From: Bradysia coprophila
Lineage: Eukaryota; Arthropoda; Insecta; Diptera; Sciaridae
DNA: 64,000 nucleotides
Direction: 5' to 3'
Assembly (NCBI RefSeq): GCF_014529535.1
Contig: NW_023503584.1
Span: 410,190 to 474,189, forward strand
Shown here: positions 11,931-24,598 of the stretch, one piece after another
How the letters are laid out: each line of letters opens with the position of its first letter
Numbering within the stretch: the first letter of the stretch is position 1
Notes under the pieces: model-generated
What the model was told of the DNA's origin: nothing
Seen by the model: the letters and a program-made list of their open reading frames with translations, nothing else
Database searches by the model: none
Position numbers and translations under genes: made by a program

Positions 11931-12225
11931 AAGGCAATTTTCTGGAGAATTCCTAACCATATCTGAATTTGAGAAATCTCATTTTCGAATCCAATGGGCA
12001 CTTAAAGTACCGTGCTTCATGATCATATCGAGATAAGTTTCATAAATCTTGCATATAAAAGCTTCCTCATTCGGGAGAAGTGGCAACGAGAGCTGCTTTT
12101 ACTGTTCGGTCAATGTCGTATACATGTAGTGTGAACGGCAAAAATTCCACCTTCACTAAGCCTGATGCTTCCCGTTTATTTGTCGTTGATTGCATCGTCT
12201 TTATTTAAACGGAATTCTTTTCCAG
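11931..12225. other. gap between gypsy cluster and Ly6 gene; no gene seen
   Basis: Ordinary AT-rich sequence without a recognisable domain. It ends in a pyrimidine-rich tract and TCCAG (12221-12225), the likely 3' splice site before the first recognised Ly6 exon. An ATG at 12165 opens the same frame and gives a short hydrophobic stretch ([14 protein letters not shown]), so it could alternatively be the start codon. Any upstream signal-peptide exon may lie beyond the gypsy cluster. Confidence 0.5.
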
Positions 12226-13224
12226 CTCGGTCAATCTATTGTTATGAATGTGACTCATGGACAGACGCTCGCTGCAAAGATCCATTTAACTACACGGCTT
12301 TGCCGAGAGACCAGCCACCATTGATGACGTGTAATGGATGTTGTGTGAAAATGGTTCGCCATTCGAAATCACGTATGTACATCGCAGACCATATTTGCCG
12401 TTTTTAATGAATTTTTAATGTTGGACTGTTGATAAAAGACCGCTGTGGGTGGGTCAATTGAGATTATTTTTAGTTCACCCAGACAAATAATTCCAAAATC
12501 TTCACCTAATCAGACACTAAGTTTTTGTGAATTTATTTGATCAACGCACTCCAAGCATGAGTGATCTCAGTGACAGCTGTCAATTAATGTACTGTTTTGA
12601 ATGAACTTTTTTAACACGTTTTATTACAGTGAAAAAGTTTGTATAAAACTATGTCCAGTTTCAGTACTCTATTTAAAGTATCACTCATGCTAGAAGTGCG
12701 TTGATTTGATGAATTTTTGAAAAAATTAACAGAAATTAATCCGAATGACTGTTTGAGCGATGTATGAATTGAATATACAGAGCTCTTCTCTACCTTTTGC
12801 TTATATTTCTCAACATTTGCAGTAGCCAATTCGGTACTGTTACTGTTCATCCCAGTAAGTTTGGTTAGATTCTGTGAAATATTGGTAGATCGATTTAACA
12901 AAAACAGGCTCCTCTGGGCACCAGGCGTCTTTTATGAGCAGTTAGCTACAACAGCAAAAAATTAATAATTTTGGAAATTTTACAATTTCAGCATACGAGG
13001 TAGTGCGTAGAATGTGTACATCACAGTTGCAAATAAACTTATTTATGGTTGATCATGTGTGCATGATGGAAAGTTCGGGAAAGGGCCATATGTGTTTTTG
13101 TGAGGAAGATATGTGTAATTCAAGTCCTGGCTTATTAACGAATAATAATACGCGAAGAATAACTATATTTGGAATAATTCTGATAGCAATTTCACTAATA
13201 TACTCCCATCTTCATCAGAGATAA
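12226..13224 (+). CDS. Ly6/uPAR (quiver/sleepless family) GPI-anchored protein
   Basis: Two exons are readable: 12226-12372 and 12992-13224, with intron 12373-12991 (donor CAC/GTATGT, acceptor TTTCAG). The phases join as S-P-Y-E-V-V-R-R. The first exon carries [20 protein letters not shown] and a CNGCCVKMV segment. The second carries [11 protein letters not shown] and CFCEEDMCN, closing the three-finger domain with the family's C-N end. After NSSPG comes a hydrophobic tail (about [16 protein letters not shown]), the usual signal for exchange to a GPI anchor. Family members act at the cell surface, where they modulate channels, receptors or septate-junction assembly; which applies here is unknown. 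The N-terminal signal peptide is either in an undetected upstream exon or encoded from ATG 12165. The intron holds a MITE. Confidence 0.8.
12542..12703. mobile_element. MITE, CAACGCAC family, 7-bp TSD
   Basis: A 162-bp element inside the Ly6 intron. Its ends are inverted (CAACGCACTCCAAGCATGAG against CTCATGCTAGAAGTGCGTTG) and it is flanked by a perfect 7-bp direct repeat ATTTGAT (12535-12541 and 12704-12710). A second full member lies at 61845-62004. No coding capacity. Confidence 0.85.
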
Positions 13225-13731
13225 GTCATTAAAAAAATATTTATATGCAATTGATACGACAATATGTGGAGGCACAGTCATTGTGTCGAGGATAATGTTT
13301 AAATTGGATATATCTATTTGTGACCGAATCTAAACTGTTACACTTATATCATGTTAGTAAAAGAGAGATTTTCGTTTTGTTGACACACTATCAATCAACT
13401 ATTTTATTTATGTGAAACGAATTTATTTGCATTACATAACACATCATTCAACAAATTAACTGTGTACAATGCCAAATATTTGGATCTGGTAGCGAGGGTC
13501 ACGACTTAATATTGAAGCGTGACCATTTCGAGTAGTTCGATGCATAAAAGAAATTGCTAAAAATACAATGCATTGAAATGACGTTGTTTTACGATAGTAT
13601 ACGAGTCGTCGGTGAGTTTGGCAATAGCGTTCAGGTGAGTTTTTCGTTACGTACATCAAACAAGACTTTAGTTTCCTTAACTTCGAAATTATAGTCCTTG
13701 CTATCTCCTCAGGAACCGACTTGTTGAACTT
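13225..13731. other. intergenic; no gene seen
   Basis: AT-rich sequence after the Ly6 stop codon. It presumably includes that gene's 3' untranslated region, but no clear AATAAA was found close to the stop. Short open frames here show no recognisable domain. Confidence 0.4.
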
Positions 13732-13915
13732 TTAGTTTTTTGGTTTTTGTCCAACCCTAATCTATTTGCATTTGTATAAGTATAAATGCCCTCAGCAGTA
13801 TGTGCACTTTGCGTATACTTGAACATATTCAGTTCTGTACAAACAACCGTGCAATAAAGCTGTTCACTAAAATCGAAACTCACTGCGTTCTAATTCAAAG
13901 TCAAAAGGTTATGGG
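13732..13915 (+). mobile_element. Ty1/copia-type LTR with primer-binding site
   Basis: The segment begins TGTTGAACTTT and ends near TTCTAATTCA, with a TATA-like TATAAATG and an AATAAA motif inside, about 167 bp long. A few bases later comes GGTTATGGGCCCA, the sequence complementary to a half initiator-Met tRNA that copia-like elements use as primer-binding site. What follows is not the normal 5' part of a copia element but a piece of pol on the opposite strand. The element is therefore a broken, rearranged remnant. Confidence 0.6.
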
Positions 13916-14109
13916 CCCATCTGATTGTTCGTATCGATGTACGACAGTGTGAAGAAACCATCATGAAACTTTTCACGTATAAAGTTGTACATGACATCGA
14001 TATGCTTTGAGCGCTTGTGAAATTCCATGTTCTTGATGAGCCGAATGGCACTCTGATTGTCAACCAATAACAAAGGATTTTGAATTTTCGACCAAATATC
14101 GACCATCAA
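13909..14109 (-). mobile_element. Ty1/copia RNase H remnant
   Basis: The minus-strand translation contains LLLVDNQSAIRLIKN and FHKRSKHIDVMYNFIRE, the well-known RNase H block of Ty1/copia Pol, followed by YIDTNNQ near its end. Only about 66 residues are present. It abuts, in reverse orientation, the primer-binding site of the LTR at 13732-13915. It is a broken fossil with no evidence of function. Confidence 0.8.
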
Positions 14110-14467
14110 TCATTAATGGAATCACTCAAAATTAAAACATTTGCGTAAAAATTCAGTTTGAACTACTCAAATTTTAAGCGTTTTCTGTTTTTGTTTATGT
14201 GTCTTAAGAAGTGAGTGGTTTCTATTGTCGCCAATTTTCAAATCTTGTTCTTCATATCTAATTACGTAAGTGAACCGGACTCAATTATAACGTTTCCGCT
14301 GACTTCATCATAAAATTCAATTTACCACAAGATGGGCAATATAATAAGTAAGTTGCTGTGATATGAGCTGTTTCACGGCGTTTAATAACATTGATTTTGG
14401 GTTACTCGTGTATCATACTACTTTGATGAATTTCAATGCTACTAAGCAAAGACAACAACCTCAGCTC

Positions 14468-14603
14468 GTCTACCTGTGCATTCTTCCACAGCAACAGTTC
14501 CCATTTCAACCATTTTTTCAATAAATTCCTCGAGAGTCTACCTGTGCATTCTTCCACAGCAACAGTTCCCATATCAACCATTTTTTCAATAAATTCCTCG
14601 AGA
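14468..14603. repeat. 68-bp tandem duplication, two copies
   Basis: Two adjacent 68-bp units start GTCTACCTGTGCATTCTTCC (14468 and 14536) and both end in AATTCCTCGAGA. They differ by about one base, so the duplication is recent. Confidence 0.9.
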
Positions 14604-14639
14604 GCCTGCCACCAGTCGAGAGTTAATTATAGTAATCTC

Positions 14640-14820
14640 TGTTATAATCAGAAGCTATTTTTGGGAAAATGTTTTCCTATTTTTCCTAAATTTAACAACA
14701 TTTTCCTTTATTTTTCTAAATTTTCCAGAATTTTCCTACATTTTCCCCAAATTTTCCAGAAATAATTTTTTTGTGAAAATTCAGGAAAATATGGAAAATC
14801 AAGGAAAATGTAAAAAACCA
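14640..14820. repeat. TTTTCC-rich low-complexity stretch with reverse-complement half
   Basis: Many irregular copies of TTTTCCTAAA-like words up to about 14765 are followed by AGGAAAATATGGAAAA words, so the two halves can pair imperfectly. A similar stretch lies at 21910-22520 and 22815-22865. Confidence 0.6.
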
Positions 14821-16685
14821 ACAAATTCTTACTCGTGCAGAAATTTTCTTTACCGCTTTTCCACACTTTCACAAATGAGGATGAGGTTGGGACTATAATA
14901 ATCAAGTGGAACTATTTGTAATAGAAAAATTCGGGTTCTAACGTACAACCATTGACGAGATGAATGAATGTATAGAAAGGGAGACGAATTTCGGTGTAAT
15001 AGTACTTAAAAATTCTTTGCATCGACAGAACTTGAGTGACGATTTGGTTACAGCTCGCGGGATTCAAATATTTGACTGGGTACATTTTCGAATTTCTATT
15101 TCCGTCAATGGCAAACGACCTAAAAACCAACCAATTAATTAACCAATTAACAATGAAATATTTACAATACAAAATACTTACAACAAAGAAATATATTAAA
15201 AAAAATCTAATGAAACAATTGAAGACAGAAATTTTTACTCAAAAAGACCACAATAAAATTTTACCCAAAATAAATTTGCTATTTAGAAATTTCAAATATA
15301 AATATATTATCAGGCAAAATCGCTTAAAATTTCTTATTTGTTTTAATCAAATCGATTGATACATATGCTGAATAATGATAAAAAAAAACTAATAATTTTG
15401 AATGGACGGTGCTTAAAATTTTCTGAATTTGGAATTTTTTTTCATAAAAATATTGCCGAAGAAAAAGTTTCAAAGAAATTCAGTTCAGAAAGTTTGCGAA
15501 AAAAGCTTTTTTTTGGATAATTTTATTATTTTAACACGAATAAATATTTACTCACACCATTATACAATACATGAAGGGGCTGTTTACCTGTCGAACTTTT
15601 TATATTACGCATGAAAAAAAGGCTACATCGTACAGCCCAGTGACGGTATTTGGTAGATTGAACACAGTTTGCAATTTCTTAGTTATTCATTGTAACTCGG
15701 TCTAATAGCAAGAGTGATCCGTGAATTTCATCCACTGTGAACGAGAAAATGGGACTGGGATAAATAAAAAAAGTGGACACGAAATTTCTGGATGACCATA
15801 ATTGTTGAATGAGACTGACGAGCCATTACTCCTAAGTTTAAGTAATTAGTACCATTTTCGTTCAACATTAAAAACAATTAGATGATCGATCTCCGTCTCT
15901 AAAGAGTTTAAGTAATATTGAATATCACTCGCTATAGTGGACGGTTTTCACCTGATCCACTCAAACAGCTGAAGCAGATTTCTGACTAAATTTCACTGAC
16001 GTCCACTGTAATTCAAAATGATGTTTTATAGCCAGGGCGATAACTGTTGCGAATTCTTAAATTCGCGAGAATTGGCTCCCATGTCGGTTTCGCTAACTCT
16101 ATTGAATCGCGTTCGACTTAGGTTCGGGTCAATGATTGTGACTTAACTATTACAACTTAGATACGATCAATTGACTGACCAGGTGTAGTATAGTAAAACT
16201 ATCTCATTTATACTGAAATCAATCCACTGGCTGCGTATACTAAACTTTAAGTAAAAGCGTGGGGTCTGTTAAGTATACATTGGACGCAGGTCCCTAAACA
16301 CTGTAGTTAGTTTAAAAACTACAGTAGAATGTTCTCCTAACATTTTTGCTACTCAAATTAATGTCCATGACCAATGGTCAGGTATGCAAAACGACAAAAC
16401 ATTTTATAGAAACTGAGACTGAATTTCAAGCATTGCCTGTACGTAGCACGCGTTTTTGTGACAAATTTTCGTATTCCTCCACACAATTGGATTTCAGTGA
16501 AAGCAAAAGCTGTGAGTAAATTAGATAAACTATAGGAAACTGAAAAAGATTTTCAATCTATCAAATAGCATCACTGTGGCTTCCTCTCTCTTACTTTTCG
16601 AACGTAGATTTTCCAGTCATGAGAGTCACCGAAAATCAGCCGCTGCAAAGCACCTAGCATAGTAATAGAATAATTGAGGTGTCAA

Positions 16686-16777
16686 AACACTACTCCATTT
16701 AATACCATTCGTACCATTAAAGGTATTGTGATGAATATCTTTAATGGTATTAAAGTAGAGTAGTATTTTAAAGCAAG
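16686..16777. repeat. short imperfect inverted repeat
   Basis: ACTACTCCATTTAATACCAT pairs imperfectly with ATGGTATTAAAGTAGAGTAGT across a loop of about 40 bases. It may be a small MITE remnant; no target-site duplication was identified. Confidence 0.55.
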
Positions 16778-18149
16778 AAAAGCAAGAAATTTTCTTATTC
16801 GCATTACTTCGCCAACAATTTAGCTTTTATGAATTTTCAACGGCTCTCACGTCTGAGACATTCATTTTATTTGTAGTAAACATTCGATCTTTCAAAAATA
16901 TTTATACGTTGTAAACATAAACAACGTTTTTACAAGTTGCAAGTTACCAATGGTGTATGTATATAGTGTGAGGTGAATTCGCAGATATCGTAGGAAAAAC
17001 GTTTTGCATGAAATTTTACATTTTATTTTTGAATAAATTACATGGATGTGTTTATAGTTTTGGTGCATGTCGAGTTTTATCAACATACACAAAATTAATT
17101 AATTTCGAATATAATAAAATTTTGTAATTTAGAAATGTTTGTTTAAACAATGAAAAACAGGCTTCTCATTTGAAACACTAACTAGATATAGATGCATTGC
17201 ATTTAAATAAAAACATTAAATTAACGGAAAAAGACTTTAAATTTTGGAAGAATTTTTTTTAAATAAGAACTTTAGAACTCGCTTATTTCAGCAACATTTA
17301 TTATCCTGAATCAGAAAAGCCTCCATCGTGTCATACTTCATTTGTTAGTTAAATTAACCATTCAGCTCCGTAAATTGAAAGTCAATCATTTTTCAAGTCG
17401 CATTGCGTCATCGACTTATGTCAAAGAATAGTGACGTCGTTATTAGATGACTCTTTACTCCTAATGTATATACAAATAAACGTGACCCATAGGTAGGTTT
17501 GTAGGAAAAACACACGTAGCGGACACAAATGAACCTTACATGTACTCGTGATCGAGTCCGGACTGGTCAAACTGAGCCATTCTTGTATGAAAGGTTCAAT
17601 TTTTCAGGTTTTTTGGTTTTATTTTACATACATTGCTTGATGGGCTACTTGGTAGCCAGTCCAACCCTGCTCGTGAGATTACTCCAATGAAAATCCGTTT
17701 CGATTGTACGTCCTCGACGAAAATAAATTCAGTGTCTAGCGTATCCCAGACGGATCTTAATCTAATCTATAATTTTAATCTAATTATTTTCACGAGATTG
17801 ATTTCAAATCTTTTACTTCATTTATTTTAACATGTTCTGCTGTATAAGACCGACCTCATCGGTCAGAGATTGTCGTTTATATTACTGAAGAAGCTATCGA
17901 CTACAGATGATAACTGTTCGTAACAAGTTAACATTTCGTTTACATTTCGAATCTGGCTCGAAATCGAGTGTTTTCTGCGTTTTTTTATTGATGAATTCGA
18001 AACGTCGAATTTCTGTGATTTTTTTCACTTAGTGGAGTTGTTAATATTCGAGGCAATATAAAAACGACTTTCCAGGATAGTAAATTTATGGAAAAGGAAT
18101 GAGTTCTCAATATGCTATTATGATGTAAAGAAAAATCTGATCCGATTTG

Positions 18150-18660
18150 TCTGAATTAGGCTACGATTGGTTTGAATTGGGCTCCGATTTGTTTGAATTG
18201 GGCTATGGTTTGTATGAATTGGACTCTGATTTGTATGAATAGAGGTCTGACTTGGAAGAATTGGACCCCGATTTGTTTGAATTGGGCTCCGATTTGATTG
18301 AATCGGGCTCCGATCTGATTGAATTGGGCTCCGATTTTATTGAATTGGGCTCCGATTTGATTGAATTGGGCTCCGATTTGTTTGAATTGGGCTATGGTTT
18401 GTATGAATTGGACTCTGATTTGGAAGAATTGGGCTCCGATTTGTTTGAACTGGGCTCCGATTTGATTGAATTGGGCTCCGATTTGTTTGAATTGGGCTAC
18501 GATTTGATTGAATTGGGCTCCGATTTGTTTGAATTGGGCTCCGATTTGATTGAATTGGGCTCCGATCTGATTGAATTGGGCTCCGATTTGTTTGAATTGG
18601 GCTATGGTTTGTATGAATTGGGCTCTGATTTGTAAGAATTGGGCTTTGATTTGTATGAAT
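18150..18660. repeat. 21-bp minisatellite, about 24 units
   Basis: Units of the type TTGAATTGGGCTCCGATTTGT repeat head to tail with a few variable positions (ATT or TTT at one codon, CTCC, CTAC or CTAT at another). Because 21 is a multiple of three, frames stay open on both strands: LGSDLIE heptads on plus (18252-18635) and QFNQIGA heptads on minus (18156-18683). No splice sites, start context or neighbouring domain suggests it is translated. Confidence 0.9.
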
Positions 18661-21600
18661 GGAAATTTTAGATTGTTTTTCATCGATTAGCAGAAAAAAA
18701 ATCTTCTAAAATTCATTGTCTTTCAGATAAAGTTTAAGTAATGGTCGAGACTGTTCGCCGACACCATTAATCTCTAGCTGAAACATAAACAATAAATAAA
18801 AACCAGAAAATTAAAATTAAAAAGCTTACACACGACAAAAAAAATTGATTTTGAAAATGAGCAGAAGAAAATCATTTTTAAAAAACAAATCTTAATTAAA
18901 AATTAAAAATTTAAATAAAAAATCATATCAAATGGACTTTTTTAATAAGATTTATTTTGCATCACATTTTCTATCATTAGAATTGCATTGAAAACATTTA
19001 AACTAAACTACAAATAGAACTCATTGTAATTGAACTGTTACGTTATCATTTGGCTCGTTTTGAATTTTAGATAGATATTTAGATAGTCTCTAATTAATTA
19101 ACAAACAAAAAAAACATTAAAAAATATAGAAAAAAAATATCATTCCACAGTGGCTCAAATTTAATTTTAATTTAAAAGAAAAAGAATATTTCTAGAAACG
19201 ACTTTATATCTAGAAACTCTTATAGTGTTCGATTTTAAACTACAGGTAAAATGTAAATCGCCAACGTTTTTATTTTCACTCGAAACACCCTTTCCTCTCT
19301 CACTTTCCGTAAAAATATAATCTGCTTTATGCAACGAACTCCACCATTAATAATTAAGGGCGTGCAGTGCAGCAAAAGAAATTTATGTTCCTAATTTGAA
19401 TTTCAAACACATTTCAAACGACTGACACTGGAGTTTAACTCAATCGTGATATGAGATGTCGTAATTAAAAGCAAAAATGTTGACACTATTTTTGAGTATA
19501 CACCATCGCTTATCAAAGCTGAAGTATTAGGGTTAGCTTCTTAAGTCAATTTAAGAAACACTCTGTCGACAGTTTTTTGTTGCACATAGAAAACAGAAAA
19601 CATGTGTGAGCTTTGAACTTTTCATGGATCAACATATTAAAGCTCTTCAAACCTAATATTTAATTGATATGGCTTAACACGACAAACAGTTTATTATGCT
19701 TCCCAATCATCATTGTATTAAGAGCCTTCGCACTTACTTAAATCATTTTTTCAATAATTGTGGACCCGACGCACACATCATTTTTGCGTCAATGATTCAC
19801 GTGGTATATTCAAGTGGTTAGCACTAATTATCGGAGGCAAATATTTACAATGAATCTTTGCAGACATTCTTTGAACATTACAATACTAATGTCGTTGAAA
19901 CGGTTCGATTAGCAATTTTACGACCGCTATCAACTCCTGCGGTAAATAAACATGTACTCCAACCAAGGTAGTGCATATTTGTTGATGTTGAATTTTACGT
20001 TCAGTCTCTCAACATTTTCAATTTCCTGTTACACATTTCGAATGAAAGGCACTCTTTCACCAAAATAACATTGTCCATTCTCTTCGTTGTTAATCGTTTT
20101 TTGGCAACCTTTTCCATTTATCTTTGTAGTCACACGCAACACTATCGTTTTCTATGAAAATTACCATTCATTAGACGTGTATTGTCTTCCGTAAAATTGT
20201 ATTCGAATTCGTGTAAAGACATTGCTCGATTCGTGTAAAGACTCTGCTGCTTCACTGCAGAAACAAAAGTTTTTGGGGTGATATTCATATAGTCCGTTAG
20301 CTCTCAAGAGAAGAAGGGACAACACTGTTCTCCTGAAAAGGCAACACAAACTGAATCAGAAGTTCAAAACATTCAGGTCCGAGACAATATAAAGCAGACG
20401 AGAAAATCGAAAAATCGTCAATAAAACGGACGTGCTTAATGTCCCGTTTAACTTTTTGCAGACGGCAATGACATAGTTATCGACATTGATGACAAAAAAC
20501 AACAGACAAACGTTAGTGTCATCTTATGTAGAAAAGTTCACATCATAAAACAATTGAAGTAAAAGATTTTCAATTTTTTTCCTTGTTGAAATACTAAGAT
20601 CAAAAGAAGTAACAATTTCGATAATTTTGTCATACTTGCCGTGTGCGAAAGGTTAATTAGAAAATAATCATTAGTCAATTAGAAACAGAAACGAGTTTCC
20701 TCGAATGTTGTGACTCTCTATCACAACGTTGCCGTATAATAATTGGCTAACAAAACAAAAAGGAAAAATATAATTCCGTGCGTCCTGATTATTGCTCATT
20801 AAAATATATAAATAAAAATTGGAAATGAAACATATCACAAATCGTTGTGTCACGCATAAAATACGAAACCGTTTGCCATAGAGAACACGTGAGCTCAAAT
20901 AGATTTCAATGTAAATTCGATTCGAGTCCGAACTGTGAACCAAATTTGTTTTTCAAGGGTGGGCAGGGCTTATTGCATTTTATTTTCGAACGCATCGTAG
21001 AGAAATCAATTTCACTTAATTTGCTTTTGTTCATGAAATATTGAGAAAACTGCACTCGTCACCAAATACATCTGGACTGCATGTGAACATTTTCTTTTTT
21101 AGCATGACATTAACTACTGTACTAAGGCAAAATATTGTTGAAATAAGCTACGCTACACCACTGCTATTATTATAATTCGAGAAAAATCGATTCTCGTTGA
21201 ATTTTTCTGAGAAAAACAACGGATCGATTCTCGTGAACAATTCAAGGTTGAACAGATTGCTAAAATCCCTCACAAACTCTTATGTTTTTTCAACATCCCA
21301 AAGAACTTGAAGGAATACATCTTCGCTAATATCAACATGAAGTGTCACATACTCCGAATCAGTGAAAATATTTGGACAAAAACTTCCTTGAATTTCCTAC
21401 AACTTCTTCAAATCTGGTGGTTGCACCGCTAACAACCCAATTTTCTTTCTTATCAACAGTCATTTTATTATGCTTGTCGGATCGACGCTCAAAAGCTGTG
21501 AATTGCATACAATATTTCCATTTTAGGAAACGATTTTATCAGACAATTCTTACTTGAATTTGTGCTAGGCAACCTCCTGTTCAAACCATAGAAGTAGTAG

Positions 21601-22538
21601 ATAATTTTAAACGCCCTGACTATGGTGAAACGGGAAATGTTGTAAAACAAATATTTAATATTTAAAAAGGTTTCTGCATTAAACGTAGTGAAGTAGACGG
21701 CAAGCTTTATTTTCACATTTTCACAGTAGTTAGAACATACTTATGTATTGCAGTAGTTCAATGCTTATATTTCAAATAGACAAAAATTAGAGTATTATAA
21801 ACGCTAGTAGACCATTAGCCTTCGACCTTTATTACAAATCATTTACGTTGCCGACGGATTGAAAGTTATTATTCAGTCGAGATGATGAATATCAGCCACG
21901 ATAGACCTATTTTTTGAAAAACAATTTCTATAAATTTCCTCGAATTTCCTTACAATTTCCATTGAAACCACTGCCTACATCTTGATTTTCCCAAATTTTC
22001 TTAAATTTCTATATTTTTCATAAATTTTCTCAAAATCGAAAAAATTGAAATTTTTTTAAAAAATTAGGAAAATTTTTCTCATTTTCCTGAATGTTCCAGT
22101 TTTTTTTTGATTTTCTATAAACTCGAAAAATAGTTTTAAAAAAAATTTAAAAAAAACCTCATTTTTTGTGAATTTTCTTGATTTTTGTGTTTTTTAAATT
22201 TTCTTGAAGTCGATGCTTGAAACACTAAATTTTTCCAACCATCCAACTTCCATAAATTTCTGTTTCTCTCAATTTTCCGCAGCTGGTCAAATTTTATCAA
22301 ATTTTACTTCAGCTGAACAATCCAGCTGGTATACAAGCACAGTAATAAGAATCTGTAAAAAAATGGGCTTTGAAGGCTGATTTGAACGATTTTTGTACTT
22401 TGAAAGGGCTACCATGGCTACCATGGAAATCCACAAATTTGTTTCCATATTTTCTTGAATTTTCCCACATTTTGAAGGATTTCTTCATATTTTCCTTAAT
22501 TTTTCGAAAAAAACATTTGAGAATTTTTGAAAATTTGA
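18661..22538. other. gene-free AT-rich block
   Basis: No domain, tRNA or convincing exon was recognised. It includes A-rich stretches (about 18780-19160) and, near the end, T-rich TTTTCTTGAA low-complexity sequence (21910-22520). Frames of 60-98 codons occur but look like chance. Confidence 0.45.
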
Positions 22539-22814
22539 GTAAATAAAGTCGAAGCATTATAATTTGATCGATTCTCTTCATTTTTAAATAATTGTAGTTT
22601 TTCAAGAAATCATTTCGAAAACATTACAGTATAAAATCTTACACATGCGCATTAGAGCTGTTTACTCGCGGTATTACTGCGGGCAATCCGTTCAAATGCA
22701 CGTGTCTAAGCTGTATACTGTAATGTTTTCGAAATGATTTCTTCGAAAACTACAATTATTTAAAAATGAATTAAATGATGAAAATCGATCAAATTATGAT
22801 GCTCCGACTTTACA
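22539..22814. repeat. inverted repeat with arms of about 95 bp
   Basis: The left arm (about 22539-22634, ending AACATTACAGTATA) pairs with the right arm (about 22714-22814, starting TATACTGTAATGTT) at roughly 95 percent identity, around a loop of about 80 bp. TTTTCC/GGAAAA low-complexity sequence continues outside both arms. It is probably a foldback or MITE-like element. Confidence 0.8.
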
Positions 22815-23419
22815 GGAAAACTTTGGAAATTACGGAAAAATTCAGGAAAATTTGAGGAAATGTTTTCTTCAAGAATAATCCCTACTTGAACCTAAATTTA
22901 AATTGCAATCCGAAGGTAAACTAATGAGATGGTCCGTCATCGGCTCCCGGTCTATGACCTGAAAATGATAATAATAATAAATACCCACACCAATAGATTT
23001 TAACAACCTAAGAACACTTTAAAAAACAAACCAACTAAAAATACACTAAACTTTCATTTACTTACACACTTTAATACTCACACACGTTTTACTAATCATA
23101 AAAAGTTCTAAGAAAAAAAAAAATAATTAAAAAAAATATTTTCCTCACAAATTAAAGAGCATTATAAACGAACGTTTACAAAAAACTAAAAATGAAAAAC
23201 AAAACAAAAAAAATGAATAAATCTAATTTATTCATCCACTTCGATGCTTTTTCACATATGAAGCCATGGCTCTGATATTTTTTACATGTACGCAAGACAA
23301 AATAAATCAAATAAAATAGAAAATATTCATTTCGTCTCAACAATTGAATGAAAGAATAAACAAAATAAATTTTATTGAAAAATCATCGATTTTATTGACG
23401 AATCAGTCGAGTTACACGT

Positions 23420-23578
23420 TCGAAATAAATAGGGTAAGACTACCAAATACGGATCTCTACTGTAATACGAGCCCTATATTTACTTTTCTTTTGTTCGTTG
23501 AAATGAACAAAGGAAAAGTAAATAGAGGGCGGCTCGTATTACCATAGTGGCTCGTATTTGGTAGTTTTACACTATTCG
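23420..23578. mobile_element. hairpin MITE, AGGGTAAGACTACC ends
   Basis: The two halves are imperfect inverted repeats over about 70 bp. The left end AGGGTAAGACTACCAAATAC matches GTATTTGGTAGTTTTACACT at the right, and TTACTTTTC/GAAAAGTAA pairs near the centre. No coding capacity. Both outer flanks contain TTCGAA. Confidence 0.75.
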
Positions 23579-24284
23579 AAAAAATAGTAAAAAAAATGGA
23601 AGATTTTTCAATTTTGTTTATTTTGGAGAATGCTAAAATGATTTAATTCCAACACGTTGTCTCACACACCAGTCCCCATTTAAGCTACGAAGCTGATGCT
23701 GTGGTAATGGCTTTCCAATTATTATTTTCTTTTATTTACGATTTTTGGTTATTATTACTTTTTCTTTTCATGGTTTTATTGTAAAACAATAAAGAAATTG
23801 ATTTGCGTTTAATAATTAAATTGTTAAATGAATTTAGTATGTTTGAAAATCTGCACATAAAACTTTTGTTTTTAATTTTAAAAGCTAAGAAATAAGTTAA
23901 AAAGGATAATGTAAATTACTTTAAAAAAAAAGAAAGCAAAAAAAATGTAATTCTATCAATAAAATAATGTTTTTATTAAAGATTTTAAGAGAAATTATAT
24001 AAATTGTGGTGTGTATCATCAATATTATAGAGAAAAACTGAAATAAACGAAAAAATTGAAGAAAACTTTCAATTTTATTTAATCTCTGGTCCTCGACTTA
24101 AATTCAAATTCACGACATAAAGTGATCTAAAAAATTCACAAAGGTAAAAAGGTAATACAGCGTTAAATCGTCATGGAGCGCTTGCTTTTGATGTATGTAT
24201 TGCGTCGACTAAGTTAAGTCGTGGTTTCTTCAGGAAACCTAACTTTTTTTCAGTAAATAAGTATAATCAGTCAAAAAAAAACGC

Positions 24285-24598
24285 GTCTAAATACAAAATA
24301 ACTGATATAGCTGAGGGTGACGCAAAATTTGTATCTACAAAAAATTAGCCCAAAAAATTAAAGAAAAAAAAAAAAAATTGCGTCACAAAGTGGCAAATGT
24401 TGAGGAAGCTACTGTTAGGAAAGTAGTTAAAATATGGAAAAATATGTCCTAAATCACCTGCCACTTGTGACGCAATTTTTTTTGTAAAATTTTCTTTCTT
24501 TAATTTTTTGGGTCAATTTTTCGTTGATAAAACTTTTGCGTACAGGCGGAAAATGCCTCACCCTCATCAGCGATATCAGTTATTTTGTAAATAGATAC
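24285..24598. mobile_element. hairpin MITE, about 310 bp
   Basis: The left half (TCTAAATACAAAATAACTGA then GAGGGTGACG) pairs with the right half (CCTCACCCTC then TCAGTTATTTTGTAAATAGA). A second pairing block is AAATTGCGTCACAAAGTGGC against GCCACTTGTGACGCAATTT. The loop is about 60 bp. No coding capacity. Confidence 0.75.

Larger units (their letters stand above)
14110..18149. other. gene-free AT-rich block with small repeats
   Basis: No protein domain or RNA gene was recognised. It contains a 68-bp tandem duplication (14468-14603), a TTTTCC-rich low-complexity stretch (about 14640-14820) and a small hairpin (16686-16777). The longest open frames (about 100 codons near 14436 and 15036) are low-complexity and resemble nothing known. 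Confidence 0.5.

Noticed and set aside
18156-18683. 175-codon minus frame and 127-codon plus frame
   Set aside because: Both come from the 21-bp minisatellite, whose period is a multiple of three. Nothing suggests translation.
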